Positions 24,258-32,762 of a DNA stretch of 64,000 nucleotides are shown here, in pieces. Both the position numbers and the translations under genes were made by a program. The stretch spans positions 682,001-746,000 of the forward strand of contig AP025576.1 in the NCBI GenBank assembly GCA_022845955.1, read 5' to 3'. Every line of letters begins with the position of its first letter. Positions within the stretch are counted from its first letter, which is position 1. The notes beneath the pieces were generated by a model that had not been told where the DNA came from, made no database searches, and saw only the letters and a program-made list of their open reading frames with translations. Origin of the DNA: Lachnospiraceae bacterium. Lineage in GTDB: Bacteria > Bacillota > Clostridia > Lachnospirales > Lachnospiraceae.

Positions 24258-26396
24258 ATGAAGGAAGAAGTCATAGAAAAAATATATGCGGGCTGGCTGG
24301 GGAAAATTATCGGAATCCGCCTGGGCGCCCCGGTGGAAAGCTGGACCTATGACAAAATCCGTAACACATACGGCAGCATTGACGGCTATCTGGTGGACTA
24401 CCGCGAGTTTGCGGCGGATGATGACAGCAACGGGCCGCTGTTTTTCCTGCGGGCGCTGGAGGAGGGCGGAAACAGGTATGAGATAAAAGCTGCGGATGTG
24501 GCGGAGGCCCTGCGCAATTATGCCCCCTTTGAACATGGTTTTTTCTGGTGGGGCGGCTATGGTACCTCTACCGAGCATACGGCATATCTGAATCTCTGTC
24601 ATGGGATCCCCGCACCCAGAAGCGGCAGCATCGAACAGAACGGGGCTGCCGCGGCGGAACAGATCGGCGGACAGATTTTTATTGATACCTGGGGGCTGGC
24701 CGCCCCGGGGAATCCGGATTTGGCGGTGAAATTTGCAAAAGAGGCCGCGAGCGTCACGCATGACGGAAACGGGGTTTACGGAGGGATGTTTGTGGCGGCC
24801 TGCATCAGCTTTGCTTTTGTGGAAACCGATATCCTTACGATTATTGAAAAAGGGCTTTCCTATCTGCCTCCCCGATGCGAGTATGTCAGGGCGGTGAGGG
24901 CAGTGACAGACTTCTGGGAAAAAGAAAAAAAAGACTGGCGGGCCTGTTTTGCATATATCCATGCCAATTTCGGATATGATAAATATCCCGGCGTCTGCCA
25001 TATTATACCGAATAGTGCCGTGATGATACTGGCTCTGCTGTACGGAAACGGGGATTTTTCCCGGACGCTGCAGATTTGCACCATGTGCGGCTGGGATACA
25101 GACTGCAATGTGGGGAATGTGGGGACAATCATGGGCGTCCGGGGCGGTCTTGCGGCCATTGACGGTAAGTGGAGGGAACCGGTTCATGATTTTCTCGCCT
25201 GTTCCAGTGTGATTGGTTCGCTCAATAGCATGGATATTCCTTACTGGGCATCCTATATTGCGGGCCTGGCCTGCAAAGCAGCAGGGGAGGAGCCGCCGGA
25301 ACCCTGGAGGGATATTTTCAGGAGAAAAATGGACAGCTGCCATTTTGAATATCCCGGTTCCACTCATGCGCTGCGTATGAAGGTATTTGACCGGGATGCC
25401 GGCAGGTATGAGGAAAGGGAGGCTGTTCTGCGGAATACGGAAGAGACCGCATATACCGGAAAACGTTCCCTGAAATGTGTCAGTAAACCGGTGCACAGGG
25501 GAGATGAGGTCTTGGTATATAAGAAAACCTATTACCGTCCCGGGGATTTTCACGACAGCCGTTATGATCCTGCCTTTTCCCCGCTGGTGTATCCCGGGCA
25601 GACCCTCCATTGTGCAGTGATGGCGGGGAAGGGTGAGACAGGAACAAGGGCGCGTCTGTATGTCCATGGCGGGAACAGAGATGTCTGTTATTATGGAAAC
25701 TGGATGACGCTGGAACCGGAGACATGGGAAGTGCTGTCCTGGGAAATCCCGGAGATGGAAGGGGAACTATTGGATGAGGCAGGGGTCTGTTTTACTCCGG
25801 TGGACGAACTGGACGGCACGGATACTTTTTCCTGCTGTATTGATGATTTGTATTGGGAAGGAAATCCATCCTATTCAATTGACTTCTCCAAGGAGAGAGA
25901 AGAGGTATGGCCCGGGCTTCACCGGGAGATAAGCCAGTTTACACGGCTGAAGGGTATGCTTTCCCTGCGGGAGGGGCGTCTCCATCTGTCCTGCAGCGAT
26001 TCCGGGGAGGCTTATACGGGAGGCTGGAACTGGACGGATTATGAGGTGACTGGGCTTTTGACGCCTTATACGGAAGGAACCCATTTGATACAGGCCAGAG
26101 TGCAGGGCGGGATGCGATCGTATGCATTTGGGCTGCTGGCAGGTAAAAAAGCAGGGCTGCTGAAGAATCACGGAGAATATGAGGTGCTTTTTGGCAGGGA
26201 TTTTCCATGGGAATTGGGGAAAGAATACCGGTTGTCCATCCGGGTGGAGGGAGGTTCTGTCCGGGTGGCTGTCGATGGAACCTTGTTCGGTGAATACCGG
26301 GAGGATGAGGGGGCTTATGAATATGGCTGCGTGGGAGTGGCGGTGAGGGACGGGGGACATTGCGGGGTTCGGAAAATAACGGTAGCTCCTGTCTGA
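24258..26396 (+). CDS. ADP-ribosylglycohydrolase-family protein with C-terminal beta-rich extension
   Basis: A 712-residue protein. The first 360 residues or so match ADP-ribosyl-GH (DraG/ARH-like, PF03747): AGWLGKIIGIRLGAPVE at 11-27, an acidic ADDDSN segment at about 53-58, EHTAYLNL, and the metal motif CGWDTDCNVGN with D280 and D282. The remaining 350 residues look like two beta-sandwich regions with many aromatic residues, as in laminin-G/concanavalin-like or carbohydrate-binding modules. There is no signal peptide. Family members cleave ADP-ribose or other ribosyl linkages using two magnesium ions; this long form is typical of sugar-utilisation loci in Firmicutes. It is the last gene of the operon, with a strong terminator. 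Confidence 0.85.
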   Translation: MKEEVIEKIYAGWLGKIIGIRLGAPVESWTYDKIRNTYGSIDGYLVDYREFAADDDSNGPLFFLRALEEGGNRYEIKAADVAEALRNYAPFEHGFFWWGGYGTSTEHTAYLNLCHGIPAPRSGSIEQNGAAAAEQIGGQIFIDTWGLAAPGNPDLAVKFAKEAASVTHDGNGVYGGMFVAACISFAFVETDILTIIEKGLSYLPPRCEYVRAVRAVTDFWEKEKKDWRACFAYIHANFGYDKYPGVCHIIPNSAVMILALLYGNGDFSRTLQICTMCGWDTDCNVGNVGTIMGVRGGLAAIDGKWREPVHDFLACSSVIGSLNSMDIPYWASYIAGLACKAAGEEPPEPWRDIFRRKMDSCHFEYPGSTHALRMKVFDRDAGRYEEREAVLRNTEETAYTGKRSLKCVSKPVHRGDEVLVYKKTYYRPGDFHDSRYDPAFSPLVYPGQTLHCAVMAGKGETGTRARLYVHGGNRDVCYYGNWMTLEPETWEVLSWEIPEMEGELLDEAGVCFTPVDELDGTDTFSCCIDDLYWEGNPSYSIDFSKEREEVWPGLHREISQFTRLKGMLSLREGRLHLSCSDSGEAYTGGWNWTDYEVTGLLTPYTEGTHLIQARVQGGMRSYAFGLLAGKKAGLLKNHGEYEVLFGRDFPWELGKEYRLSIRVEGGSVRVAVDGTLFGEYREDEGAYEYGCVGVAVRDGGHCGVRKITVAPV

Positions 26397-26442
26397 CTGT
26401 TTTAAATAACAAAAAACTATCCAAACCGCATGGTTACAGCGA

Positions 26443-26499
26443 AAAATAAGTCTGCCGCTTTTACGATATGCAATCGTGTAAGAGGCAGGCTTATTTTTA
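26443..26499. terminator. Bidirectional terminator
   Basis: AAAAATAAGTCTGCC pairs with GGCAGGCTTATTTTT, with further pairing TTTTACGA / TCGTGTAA inside. A-rich left and T-rich right flanks let it serve both the ADP-ribosylglycohydrolase operon and the convergent gene ending at 26514. Confidence 0.85.
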
Positions 26500-26513
26500 C
26501 GCTTATATCCATG

Positions 26514-27593
26514 TCAGTGTGTTTCTAAATAAGCTTTTAATTCGGGTATTTCTTTTGTCAGCATATCCGTAAAATAAATTGCGCCTTCTTCGTTCAGGTG
26601 ATCCGCATCCCCGAAGTACTGCAGATGCGTCTGGAAACGTTCATCATGGGAGTAATCATAATACGTAATGCCATATTCCGCAGCGATTCCCTGTATTTTG
26701 CTGTAAAATTCATTCATAAAATCGGCGGAAACATATTGGTTATAATAGATCGAAAAAGGGGTTGTAATCAGAATAGGGGTGATATTACGCTCCTGACACA
26801 GCTCTATCATATTCTTGAGATCCTGTTCTTTATCCTCTTCAAAATATTCACTTTTCCCTTCAAAATGTCTCTGGTATCTGGCAGCGCCCTTGGATTGAAA
26901 TTCCTGCACCTTTTCCGTTCCGTATACCTGCTCCATATTTTCAGCAGCTACCGGAGCTTCGGAAGATAAATCAGATGAGGTATCGGATTCCGGCGCACCG
27001 GTATTTTCACCCTGGGCAGTCACATCAGGTGAACTTTCCGCGGCATAAACAATATTCTGCCGGTTGTCGGACAAGGAAGGAAAGGTAACCGGCGGTTTAA
27101 ACAGATCAAATATTTTATCCCCTGCGGACAGAATAGGGAACCGTATGGCGACCAAATCCTTATAAAGGCTGTAATCAGGGTTATATTGGGGAGACAGAAT
27201 ACGGTAATAGCGTACACTGATAGCCTCAATGTCGTCAGGATTGGTGGCCTCGCTGTTAAAGGAAAAATAGGATACCGGAATAAAAGCAATACTGCCTTCT
27301 GCAAATTCATTTTTATGCATATTTAAAAGCGCATAATCATATTTGAAAGACTGGCTTGCAAGAGCGAAATTGAAACATTTAATACCGCGATCCTTCAGTG
27401 CGCCCCAGTCAAAAGCATATTGGCCGTGGGAGCTTCCGAAGTTTGCAAGCTGTATGGTTTCCGGGACGAAATTAAAGGCATTCACTTCTGCAATGGGATT
27501 ATCTGATTTCTGCTCATACATAATATCCAGATAAAATATACAGAAGACAGTGATACATACGGCAAGAACACTTTTTACAAGAAATGATTTCAT
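26514..27593 (-). CDS. Membrane-anchored SGNH/GDSL-like protein
   Basis: A 359-residue protein with an N-terminal membrane anchor (about residues 5-24) and an outward-facing body. The motif LANFGSSHGQYAFDW at about 51-65 resembles the nucleophile region of SGNH/GDSL esterases and the DltD/AlgX-like O-acetylation proteins; near the end, DADHLNEEGA has the D-x-x-H spacing of the catalytic pair. A Ser/Glu/Thr-rich insert at about 190-220 looks disordered. The likely role is transfer or removal of acyl groups on a surface polymer. An in-frame TAA nine bases upstream fixes the ATG, but no close ribosome site is visible. It is the only minus-strand gene of the polysaccharide region. Confidence 0.65.
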   Translation of the reverse strand: MKSFLVKSVLAVCITVFCIFYLDIMYEQKSDNPIAEVNAFNFVPETIQLANFGSSHGQYAFDWGALKDRGIKCFNFALASQSFKYDYALLNMHKNEFAEGSIAFIPVSYFSFNSEATNPDDIEAISVRYYRILSPQYNPDYSLYKDLVAIRFPILSAGDKIFDLFKPPVTFPSLSDNRQNIVYAAESSPDVTAQGENTGAPESDTSSDLSSEAPVAAENMEQVYGTEKVQEFQSKGAARYQRHFEGKSEYFEEDKEQDLKNMIELCQERNITPILITTPFSIYYNQYVSADFMNEFYSKIQGIAAEYGITYYDYSHDERFQTHLQYFGDADHLNEEGAIYFTDMLTKEIPELKAYLETH

Positions 27594-27864
27594 AAGCGTT
27601 TATAAGAATTACAAAAGCAGCCGTAACTCTTAGATACTCCTTTCTTGACAGAGAACAGATGATTACCCAACTGGATTAAACGTAAGAAGCATTTAAACAG
27701 CAGTAAGTAATTTATTATGAGTAAAATAAGCAGGTAAAAGCATAATATTAGTTTGGTACTATATTTTACTACGTAAATGGAAAAATATACAAGCAAAATG
27801 AGATACCACAGAAAAATTTAATTAAAAATTAAGAAATTCAGTGGCGGATTTTAGAATATATACA

Positions 27865-27893
27865 TTGTATTTTGCTTAAAAAGCTTGTATAAT
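27865..27893 (+). promoter_or_regulatory. Putative promoter of the first CotH-VTC-DUF4956 operon
   Basis: TTGTAT (27865-27870), a 17-base spacer and TATAAT (27888-27893). The start would be near 27900, about 50 bases before the proposed start codon. The rest of 27594-27864 is AT-rich; AAAGGAG occurs on the minus strand about 45 bases ahead of the 27593 start codon, too far to serve it. Confidence 0.6.
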
Positions 27894-27949
27894 AATCAAA
27901 TTGTGAAAAAAGTAACGATATATTATATTACAAATACAGGATGATAGCG

Positions 27950-29527
27950 GTGGAAAGAAAACGAATATTATTTGCAGCAAGCTGTTTATTGTTTGTATGT
28001 TTTTGTATTTTCGGACTTTTGCTCAGGGCTAAGGAAAGTCAAAAAATAATTTCGGTGGAAATAAAGACAGAAAATGAATTAAACAGTATGAAGGAAGGCA
28101 GGATTTCATCGGAGGATCCCATAGGGGATTTTGTCCTGTTTGGGGAACAGCAATTACCTTACGATGGAAATTACGGTTTCTATTATATATCCCAGTCCCT
28201 GAATTCGGAAGAATTCCAGGGAAAGCTGGAAACAACGGACAGAAAGATTAAAGTTTATTTCTATGAAGACAGCTATTGGGCTGATAAGGCGGGAGCTATC
28301 AGGGAAGGGCATCCTTTTCGTTTTATTGTATTTGGTGATGGCTGGTATAGTGAGGACGAAGTGGTTTTTTCAGGGCTTCCAATTATCAGTATCACCGGGG
28401 ACTTGGTGGAATCGGCAGATAAAGCAGTCAGCAACAACAGTAAGCTGGTAGTATGGGATCCGGAAGATAAGGAAGCAGAAGGCCTGTATACAATAAAAGA
28501 AAGCTTCTGTACTTATTATGAAAGAGGGGCCAGCAGCCGGCAGTTTGAAAAGAAAAGCTTCGGCATACGGCTGTTTGATGAAAAAGGGGAAGCCCGGAAT
28601 AAATCTTTTCTGGGAATGCGAAGTGATAATAAGTGGATTCTGAATGCCCTTTACTCCGATACAAGCAAGGTGCGTGAAAAGATAGCGACCGATCTCTGGA
28701 ATGAAATCAGCCCCGAACTGCAGGGCACCAGAATGGAATATGCAGAAGTATTTGTAAACGGCTTTTACAGAGGCATTTACGGATTAATGGAGCCGATTGA
28801 TAAAAAACAGCTCAGTTTAAAGGAAGGGGATTTCCTTTATAAGTGCAGTTCCATAGATGGGGTTGGCAGAGGCTACTATGATGGAATATCTGATGCCATG
28901 GAAACCGAAGAATTCGAAATAGAATTCCCGAAAGAATGGCAGGAGGGAATCTGGAAGCCGCTGGAATATTATACGGATTACCTGGCGGATGAGAGAGAAA
29001 TGGACGAGCCGGCTGTCCTGGATAAGGAAAACATCACAAAGTTCTGGTTATATTTACAATTCCTTTCGGCATCGGATAACATTAATAAAAACTTTTATAT
29101 ATTGGCATCGGAGCAGGAAAACCGGCTGCTGATCCGCAAAATACCCTGGGATCTCAATTATTCCTTCGGTGATGCCTGGTCGGTGGAAAGCCCGAATATT
29201 ACGGAATTTGGTGTCTTTGGAATTGACGAGATTTTTACTGTCAGCGATTTCCAAAAATTATACGAGAGCAGTGAGAAAGAAATCATTACCTTGACAAACC
29301 AGCTATGGTCCGCCATGAGGCAGTCTAGCATACAAGCAGACAGGCTGTGCGGGATGGCCGCCGATTACATGACGCTGCTGACGGAAAGCGGCGCTTTTAA
29401 CAGGGAAATACTGCGCTGGCCGGATGCGGGCAACAGTACGGATATTACTGCTATACAAGAATATATCAGAGCGAGGATTGTTTTCATGGACAGCGCCATT
29501 GCGGCGGGGGATTATAATGAGGAATGA
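27950..29527 (+). CDS. CotH-family kinase, copy 1
   Basis: A CotH-like protein of about 525 residues with an N-terminal signal-anchor (about 5-24). CotH proteins are atypical protein kinases, first known from spore coat CotH and also found outside the cell in gut clostridia. Core features: GASSRQFEKKSFGIRL at about 192-207, WILNALYSDTSKVREKIATD further on, and the ion-binding PWDLNYSFGD at about 397-406. The GTG at 27950 has AGGA eight bases upstream and is preferred to the ATG at 27941, where the ribosome site would abut the codon. Its stop overlaps the VTC-domain gene start (ATGA), so translation is coupled. It lies 5' of a polysaccharide locus with a paralogous copy at the other end. Confidence 0.82.
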   Translation: MERKRILFAASCLLFVCFCIFGLLLRAKESQKIISVEIKTENELNSMKEGRISSEDPIGDFVLFGEQQLPYDGNYGFYYISQSLNSEEFQGKLETTDRKIKVYFYEDSYWADKAGAIREGHPFRFIVFGDGWYSEDEVVFSGLPIISITGDLVESADKAVSNNSKLVVWDPEDKEAEGLYTIKESFCTYYERGASSRQFEKKSFGIRLFDEKGEARNKSFLGMRSDNKWILNALYSDTSKVREKIATDLWNEISPELQGTRMEYAEVFVNGFYRGIYGLMEPIDKKQLSLKEGDFLYKCSSIDGVGRGYYDGISDAMETEEFEIEFPKEWQEGIWKPLEYYTDYLADEREMDEPAVLDKENITKFWLYLQFLSASDNINKNFYILASEQENRLLIRKIPWDLNYSFGDAWSVESPNITEFGVFGIDEIFTVSDFQKLYESSEKEIITLTNQLWSAMRQSSIQADRLCGMAADYMTLLTESGAFNREILRWPDAGNSTDITAIQEYIRARIVFMDSAIAAGDYNEE

Positions 29528-30252
29528 CAGGAATGGAATATAGGGTAGAAGAGAAATATATCTGTACGGAAGGGGAATTACGGATCCTGGCAGGAAGATT
29601 ATCTCATTTGATGGAAGAGGATGCCCATCACGGTGAAGAGGGAAAATACCAAATCCGCAGTCTCTATTTTGACGACTATGATAATACCTGTTTCGCGGAA
29701 ACCATGGATGGGGTGAATGACAGGAAAAAGTTCCGTATCCGTATTTACGGAGGATGCGCAGACAAAATTTCTTTGGAAGTAAAATATAAATGCAGCGGAA
29801 TGACAAAAAAGGAAAGCTGTCCGCTGACAGAAAAGCAGTGCAGTGCTGTGATGGCCGGAAAGGTCCCGGCATACCGGAAAGGGGATCCCACGGTACTGCA
29901 TATGCTGTTCCTTGCCATGCGGACAAGCCTTCTTCGTCCGGTAGTCATTGTTCAGTATGAAAGGACTGCCTATATTAATAAAACAGGTAATGTGAGGGTG
30001 ACCTTTGACCGGAATATTTCCGCATCTGCCGATATTAGAAATTTTCTGGAGCCGAAGCTCAGACTTCTTCCCGTTATGGAAAAAGGAAAGCATGTTCTGG
30101 AAGTGAAATACGATGAAGTACTTCCTTCCTACATTGCGCAGGCACTGGAAACCGGACGGCAGCAGCAGACACCCTATTCAAAATACAGAGAATGCAGAAT
30201 TGCAGCACAAGCTTACTATACAGGAGGGATATCATGGGTGCAAGGGATGTAA
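29524..30252 (+). CDS. VTC-domain (polyphosphate polymerase-like) protein, copy 1
   Basis: A 242-residue stand-alone VTC domain (PF09359). Conserved segments are YRVEEKY at the N-terminus, IRSLYFDDYDNT, KKFRIRIYGG, SLEVKYK, VQYERTAYI, VRVTFDRNI and LEVKYDEVLPSYI. These supply the alternating basic and acidic residues of the nucleotide/polyphosphate tunnel seen in the yeast VTC4 catalytic domain. Whether bacterial members make polyphosphate is not settled. An ATG at 29533 with GAGGA upstream is an alternative start. It overlaps the CotH gene at its start and the DUF4956 gene at its end. Confidence 0.88.
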   Translation: MTGMEYRVEEKYICTEGELRILAGRLSHLMEEDAHHGEEGKYQIRSLYFDDYDNTCFAETMDGVNDRKKFRIRIYGGCADKISLEVKYKCSGMTKKESCPLTEKQCSAVMAGKVPAYRKGDPTVLHMLFLAMRTSLLRPVVIVQYERTAYINKTGNVRVTFDRNISASADIRNFLEPKLRLLPVMEKGKHVLEVKYDEVLPSYIAQALETGRQQQTPYSKYRECRIAAQAYYTGGISWVQGM

Positions 30253-30905
30253 TCAAGAAATCAATACTGGAAGGTTTTTCGATGGAGATGTCGGTATTCC
30301 AGGTAATCTCCATTTTGCTTATTACCGTTTTGCTGTCCGTGTACATTTATTATATTTACCGGCTCAACAGCCACAGCAGCTTTTACTCCAGAGACTTCAA
30401 TAAAACACTGGCTATTATGCCGGTGCTTACGGCGGCAATTGTGCTGGCTTTACAGTCATCGCTGGTTATTTCATTGGGTATGGTAGGCGCGCTTTCTATC
30501 GTACGTTTCCGGAACGCCATCAAAAATCCCATGGATTTGCTTTTTCTATTCTGGTCGATCAGCACAGGTATCATATGCGGCGCAGGGCTGTACATGCTGG
30601 CAATCGTTACCTGCCTTGTGGTGACAATCTTATCCTTTTTACTCGATTTCATAAAAATGCCCCAGGCCTCCCTGTTATTGGTGTTAAACAGTTCGGATAA
30701 GTCAATGGAAGCGAAGCTTCTTCCTGTGCTGGAATCTTTCGCCAAAGGCTATAAGATCCGTTCCCGGAATGTAACGGCCGCAGGGATCGACTATGTTATA
30801 GAAGTCAAAACCAAGGATGAAATGGGATTAATTGATGCCTGTGCGGGAATGGAAGGTATGGACAGCGTTTCGCTGCTTACCCACGACGGGGATATCCGGT
30901 ATTGA
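30234..30905 (+). CDS. DUF4956 membrane protein, copy 1
   Basis: A 223-residue protein with an N-terminal segment beginning GARDVIKKSILEGF, four membrane helices between about residues 18 and 140, and a soluble C-terminal domain of about 80 residues. The strongly conserved core SLGMVGALSIVRFR followed by NPMDLLFLFWSIS is diagnostic of DUF4956. AGGAGGG precedes the ATG, which lies inside the VTC gene end. DUF4956 genes commonly sit beside VTC-domain genes, so the protein may form a membrane partner for the VTC enzyme. Its biochemical function is unknown. Confidence 0.9.
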   Translation: MGARDVIKKSILEGFSMEMSVFQVISILLITVLLSVYIYYIYRLNSHSSFYSRDFNKTLAIMPVLTAAIVLALQSSLVISLGMVGALSIVRFRNAIKNPMDLLFLFWSISTGIICGAGLYMLAIVTCLVVTILSFLLDFIKMPQASLLLVLNSSDKSMEAKLLPVLESFAKGYKIRSRNVTAAGIDYVIEVKTKDEMGLIDACAGMEGMDSVSLLTHDGDIRY

Positions 30906-30983
30906 CAGCGGCCATACCCCTTTGGAATAAAGAAACGCCATCCGGGCATACTAACTCCAAAAAGTGAAAGGCGGCATTATTTT

Positions 30984-31175
30984 ATGGAGAAACAAGCGAA
31001 AGCAGACCAGGAAGCTTCCCGGAAAGTAAACAGCGTATACGATGACGGCAATATTCCCCAGGCGGATCTTCCCCTTCCCGATGACAATGACCAGGCCGGT
31101 AATATCATACCGGACGAGGTTCCGAGGAAGGACGGACCGGGGGGAGAAAACAGCAGGAAGAGCCAGGAAAAGTAA
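30984..31175 (+). CDS. Small charged hypothetical protein
   Basis: A 63-residue frame starting at an ATG preceded by GAAAGGCGG at a rather long distance. The product is hydrophilic, rich in Asp, Gly, Pro, Lys and Asn, without cysteine, signal peptide or membrane segment, and looks disordered. It is the last frame before the hairpin and terminator at 31208-31522, so it could be the fourth gene of the CotH-VTC-DUF4956 operon. No family is recognised. Confidence 0.4.
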   Translation: MEKQAKADQEASRKVNSVYDDGNIPQADLPLPDDNDQAGNIIPDEVPRKDGPGGENSRKSQEK

Positions 31176-31207
31176 GATTTACCGAAAGGGAATATACATG
31201 TACTGCG

Positions 31208-31522
31208 TGCGGGTACCACGTCGAAACAGGGTAGGTTGTCCCGTTTGGTATCCGTCCGCCGCAGCCCCTGCGCCCTTGTGTATCCGGCCTGCCCTTGGGG
31301 GTATGATGTCCCTCAGGTGCTGCTATACCAAACGTTCCAATGAGCCCAAAGCATCCAAAGTGTCAGATGAGGCTGCCGCTTTGGATTGGTCTCATTTCCA
31401 CGGTATAGAAAGCACCTGAGGGATATCATACCCCCAAGGGCAGGCCGGATACACAAGGGCGCAGGGCTGCGGCGGACGGATACCAAACGGGACAATGTGC
31501 CGGAAACAACGGGGGTACCCGC
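31208..31522 (+). repeat. Long-hairpin element, copy D, acting as terminator
   Basis: The longest copy, about 315 bases. The outer ends TGCGGGTACC and GGGTACCCGC pair, followed by seven Ts. Within lie arms such as CCCGTTTGGTATCCGTCCGC and CTGCGCCCTTGTGTATCCGG with their complements. Its outer stem sequence differs entirely from copies A-C, yet the apex keeps GTTCCAATGAGCCC, the loop TCAGATGAGGCTG, GGTCTCATTTCCA and GAAAGCAC. The inner stems are ATCCAAAG / CTTTGGAT and CTATACC / GGTATAG. It closes the CotH-VTC-DUF4956 operon and immediately precedes the polysaccharide operon promoter. Confidence 0.88.
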
Positions 31523-31530
31523 TTTTTTTC

Positions 31531-31559
31531 TTGTATCCTTAATCCTAATGTGGTAAACT
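31531..31559 (+). promoter_or_regulatory. Promoter of the polysaccharide operon
   Basis: TTGTAT (31531-31536), a 17-base spacer and TAAACT (31554-31559) preceded by TGG, an extended -10. It begins two bases after the T-run that follows hairpin copy D, so one operon ends and the next begins here. The first gene starts at 31607. Confidence 0.6.
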
Positions 31560-31606
31560 AGATTGAATTTATGCAGCCAATTTCAGGAAATGAAAAGGAC
31601 GTAAAT

Positions 31607-32704
31607 ATGCGTAGAATTGTGTTCCACATAAACAGCCTGGAGCAGGGCGGGGCAGAACGGGTTATCACGAATCTCGCCCACCAGTTTGCTGCGGAAGGCT
31701 ATGAAGTGTATATTGCTACCGAATGGTATGCTGACAATGAATTCCAGATAGATAACAGCATAACCAGAGTCCATGTGGGCCTGAACGAAGAGGAAGAAGG
31801 CAAGGGCAGATTTGCCAGGCTCAGAATCCGCGGACAGCGTCTGCGGGCCTTTATCAAAAAGGTAAAACCGGATGTGGTGGTTGCTTTCTGCCATAAGGCG
31901 AATTACCGTGCCATAACGGCGGCGCTGGGGACCGGGATACCGGTCATTGTTTCCGTGCGTACGGATCCGGTGGGACATTATGATCACTGGGATGACAAAT
32001 TCCAGATTCCGCTGCTGTTCCCCAGAGCGGCAGGCTGTGTGTTTCAAACGGAGGGACAGAGAGATTTTTTCCCTGAAAAGGTGCGGGCGAAATCACGTAT
32101 TATCCTGAACCCCCTGCATAATAAATACCTGGATGTGCCCCGGCCGGAAAAAAGAGTCAAAGAAGTGGTGCAGTCCGGAAGAATTGTGGACTTTAAAAAC
32201 CAGCTGATGCTGATCCGTGCGTTTGACAGGGTGCATAAGAAACATCCTGACTATGTGCTTAAAATATATGGCGGCGATTCCGGCGACGGGACAAAGGAGC
32301 AGCTGGAGGAGCTGATTGCGGAGAGGAAGGCGGAGGATTACGTTTTTCTTATGGGAGCCAGTGATTCCCTGGAAAAGGTGCTTGTAAATGCGTCGGTTTT
32401 TGCCTTTTCCTCCGATTGGGAAGGGCTTCCCAATGCGCTTTTGGAGGCAATGGCTCTGGGACTGCCCATTGTGGCCACGGATTGTCCCTGCGGCGGCCCC
32501 CGCACAGTTATGAAGGACGGGGTGAACGGGCTGCTTGTTCCTATCAAGGATGAAGAAGCTTTAGCGGAGGGGATCTGCAGGCTGATTGAAAACCCTGATT
32601 TGGCGGAGCGGCTTGGCAGCAAAGCGCGGGAGATTCGTGAGAGGGCAAACGGCAAAGCGGTTTTTGAACAGTGGCAGGATTATATAGAAGCCGTATGCAG
32701 ATAA
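31607..32704 (+). CDS. GT4 glycosyltransferase
   Basis: A 365-residue GT-B retaining glycosyltransferase. It begins MRRIVFHINSLEQGGAERV, the standard first strand and glycine loop of this group. The C-terminal nucleotide-sugar domain has SGRIVDFKNQLMLIRAF and the donor-binding region SSDWEGLPNALLEAMALGLP followed by DCPCGGP. AAAGGACG precedes the ATG at 31607; the frame extends to an ATG at 31571 without a ribosome site. It is cytosolic or peripheral and adds one sugar to the lipid-linked repeat unit. It closely resembles the GT4 gene at 35532. Confidence 0.9.
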   Translation: MRRIVFHINSLEQGGAERVITNLAHQFAAEGYEVYIATEWYADNEFQIDNSITRVHVGLNEEEEGKGRFARLRIRGQRLRAFIKKVKPDVVVAFCHKANYRAITAALGTGIPVIVSVRTDPVGHYDHWDDKFQIPLLFPRAAGCVFQTEGQRDFFPEKVRAKSRIILNPLHNKYLDVPRPEKRVKEVVQSGRIVDFKNQLMLIRAFDRVHKKHPDYVLKIYGGDSGDGTKEQLEELIAERKAEDYVFLMGASDSLEKVLVNASVFAFSSDWEGLPNALLEAMALGLPIVATDCPCGGPRTVMKDGVNGLLVPIKDEEALAEGICRLIENPDLAERLGSKAREIRERANGKAVFEQWQDYIEAVCR

Positions 32705-32746
32705 CGTTGGGTAACCGTTCAGACCCGTCTGGAACGGTTACAACGC
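32704..32746 (+). repeat. REP-like element, copy 3
   Basis: GTAACCGTTC and GAACGGTTAC are near-perfect arms, with AGAC / GTCT pairing inside and CGTTG / CAACG outside. It overlaps the stop codon of the GT4 gene. Confidence 0.8.
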
Positions 32747-32762
32747 AGGAGGAGTAAAACGA

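Noticed and set aside
23892-25667. 591-codon minus-strand frame opposite the nucleoside hydrolase and ADP-ribosylglycohydrolase genes
   Set aside because: It crosses two clear plus-strand genes with intact motifs, and its translation is low-complexity in character.
31042-31419. 125-codon frame entering hairpin copy D, and similar frames in copies A and E
   Set aside because: They arise from the palindromic GC-rich arms; no conserved protein could be kept by sequences that change while preserving pairing.
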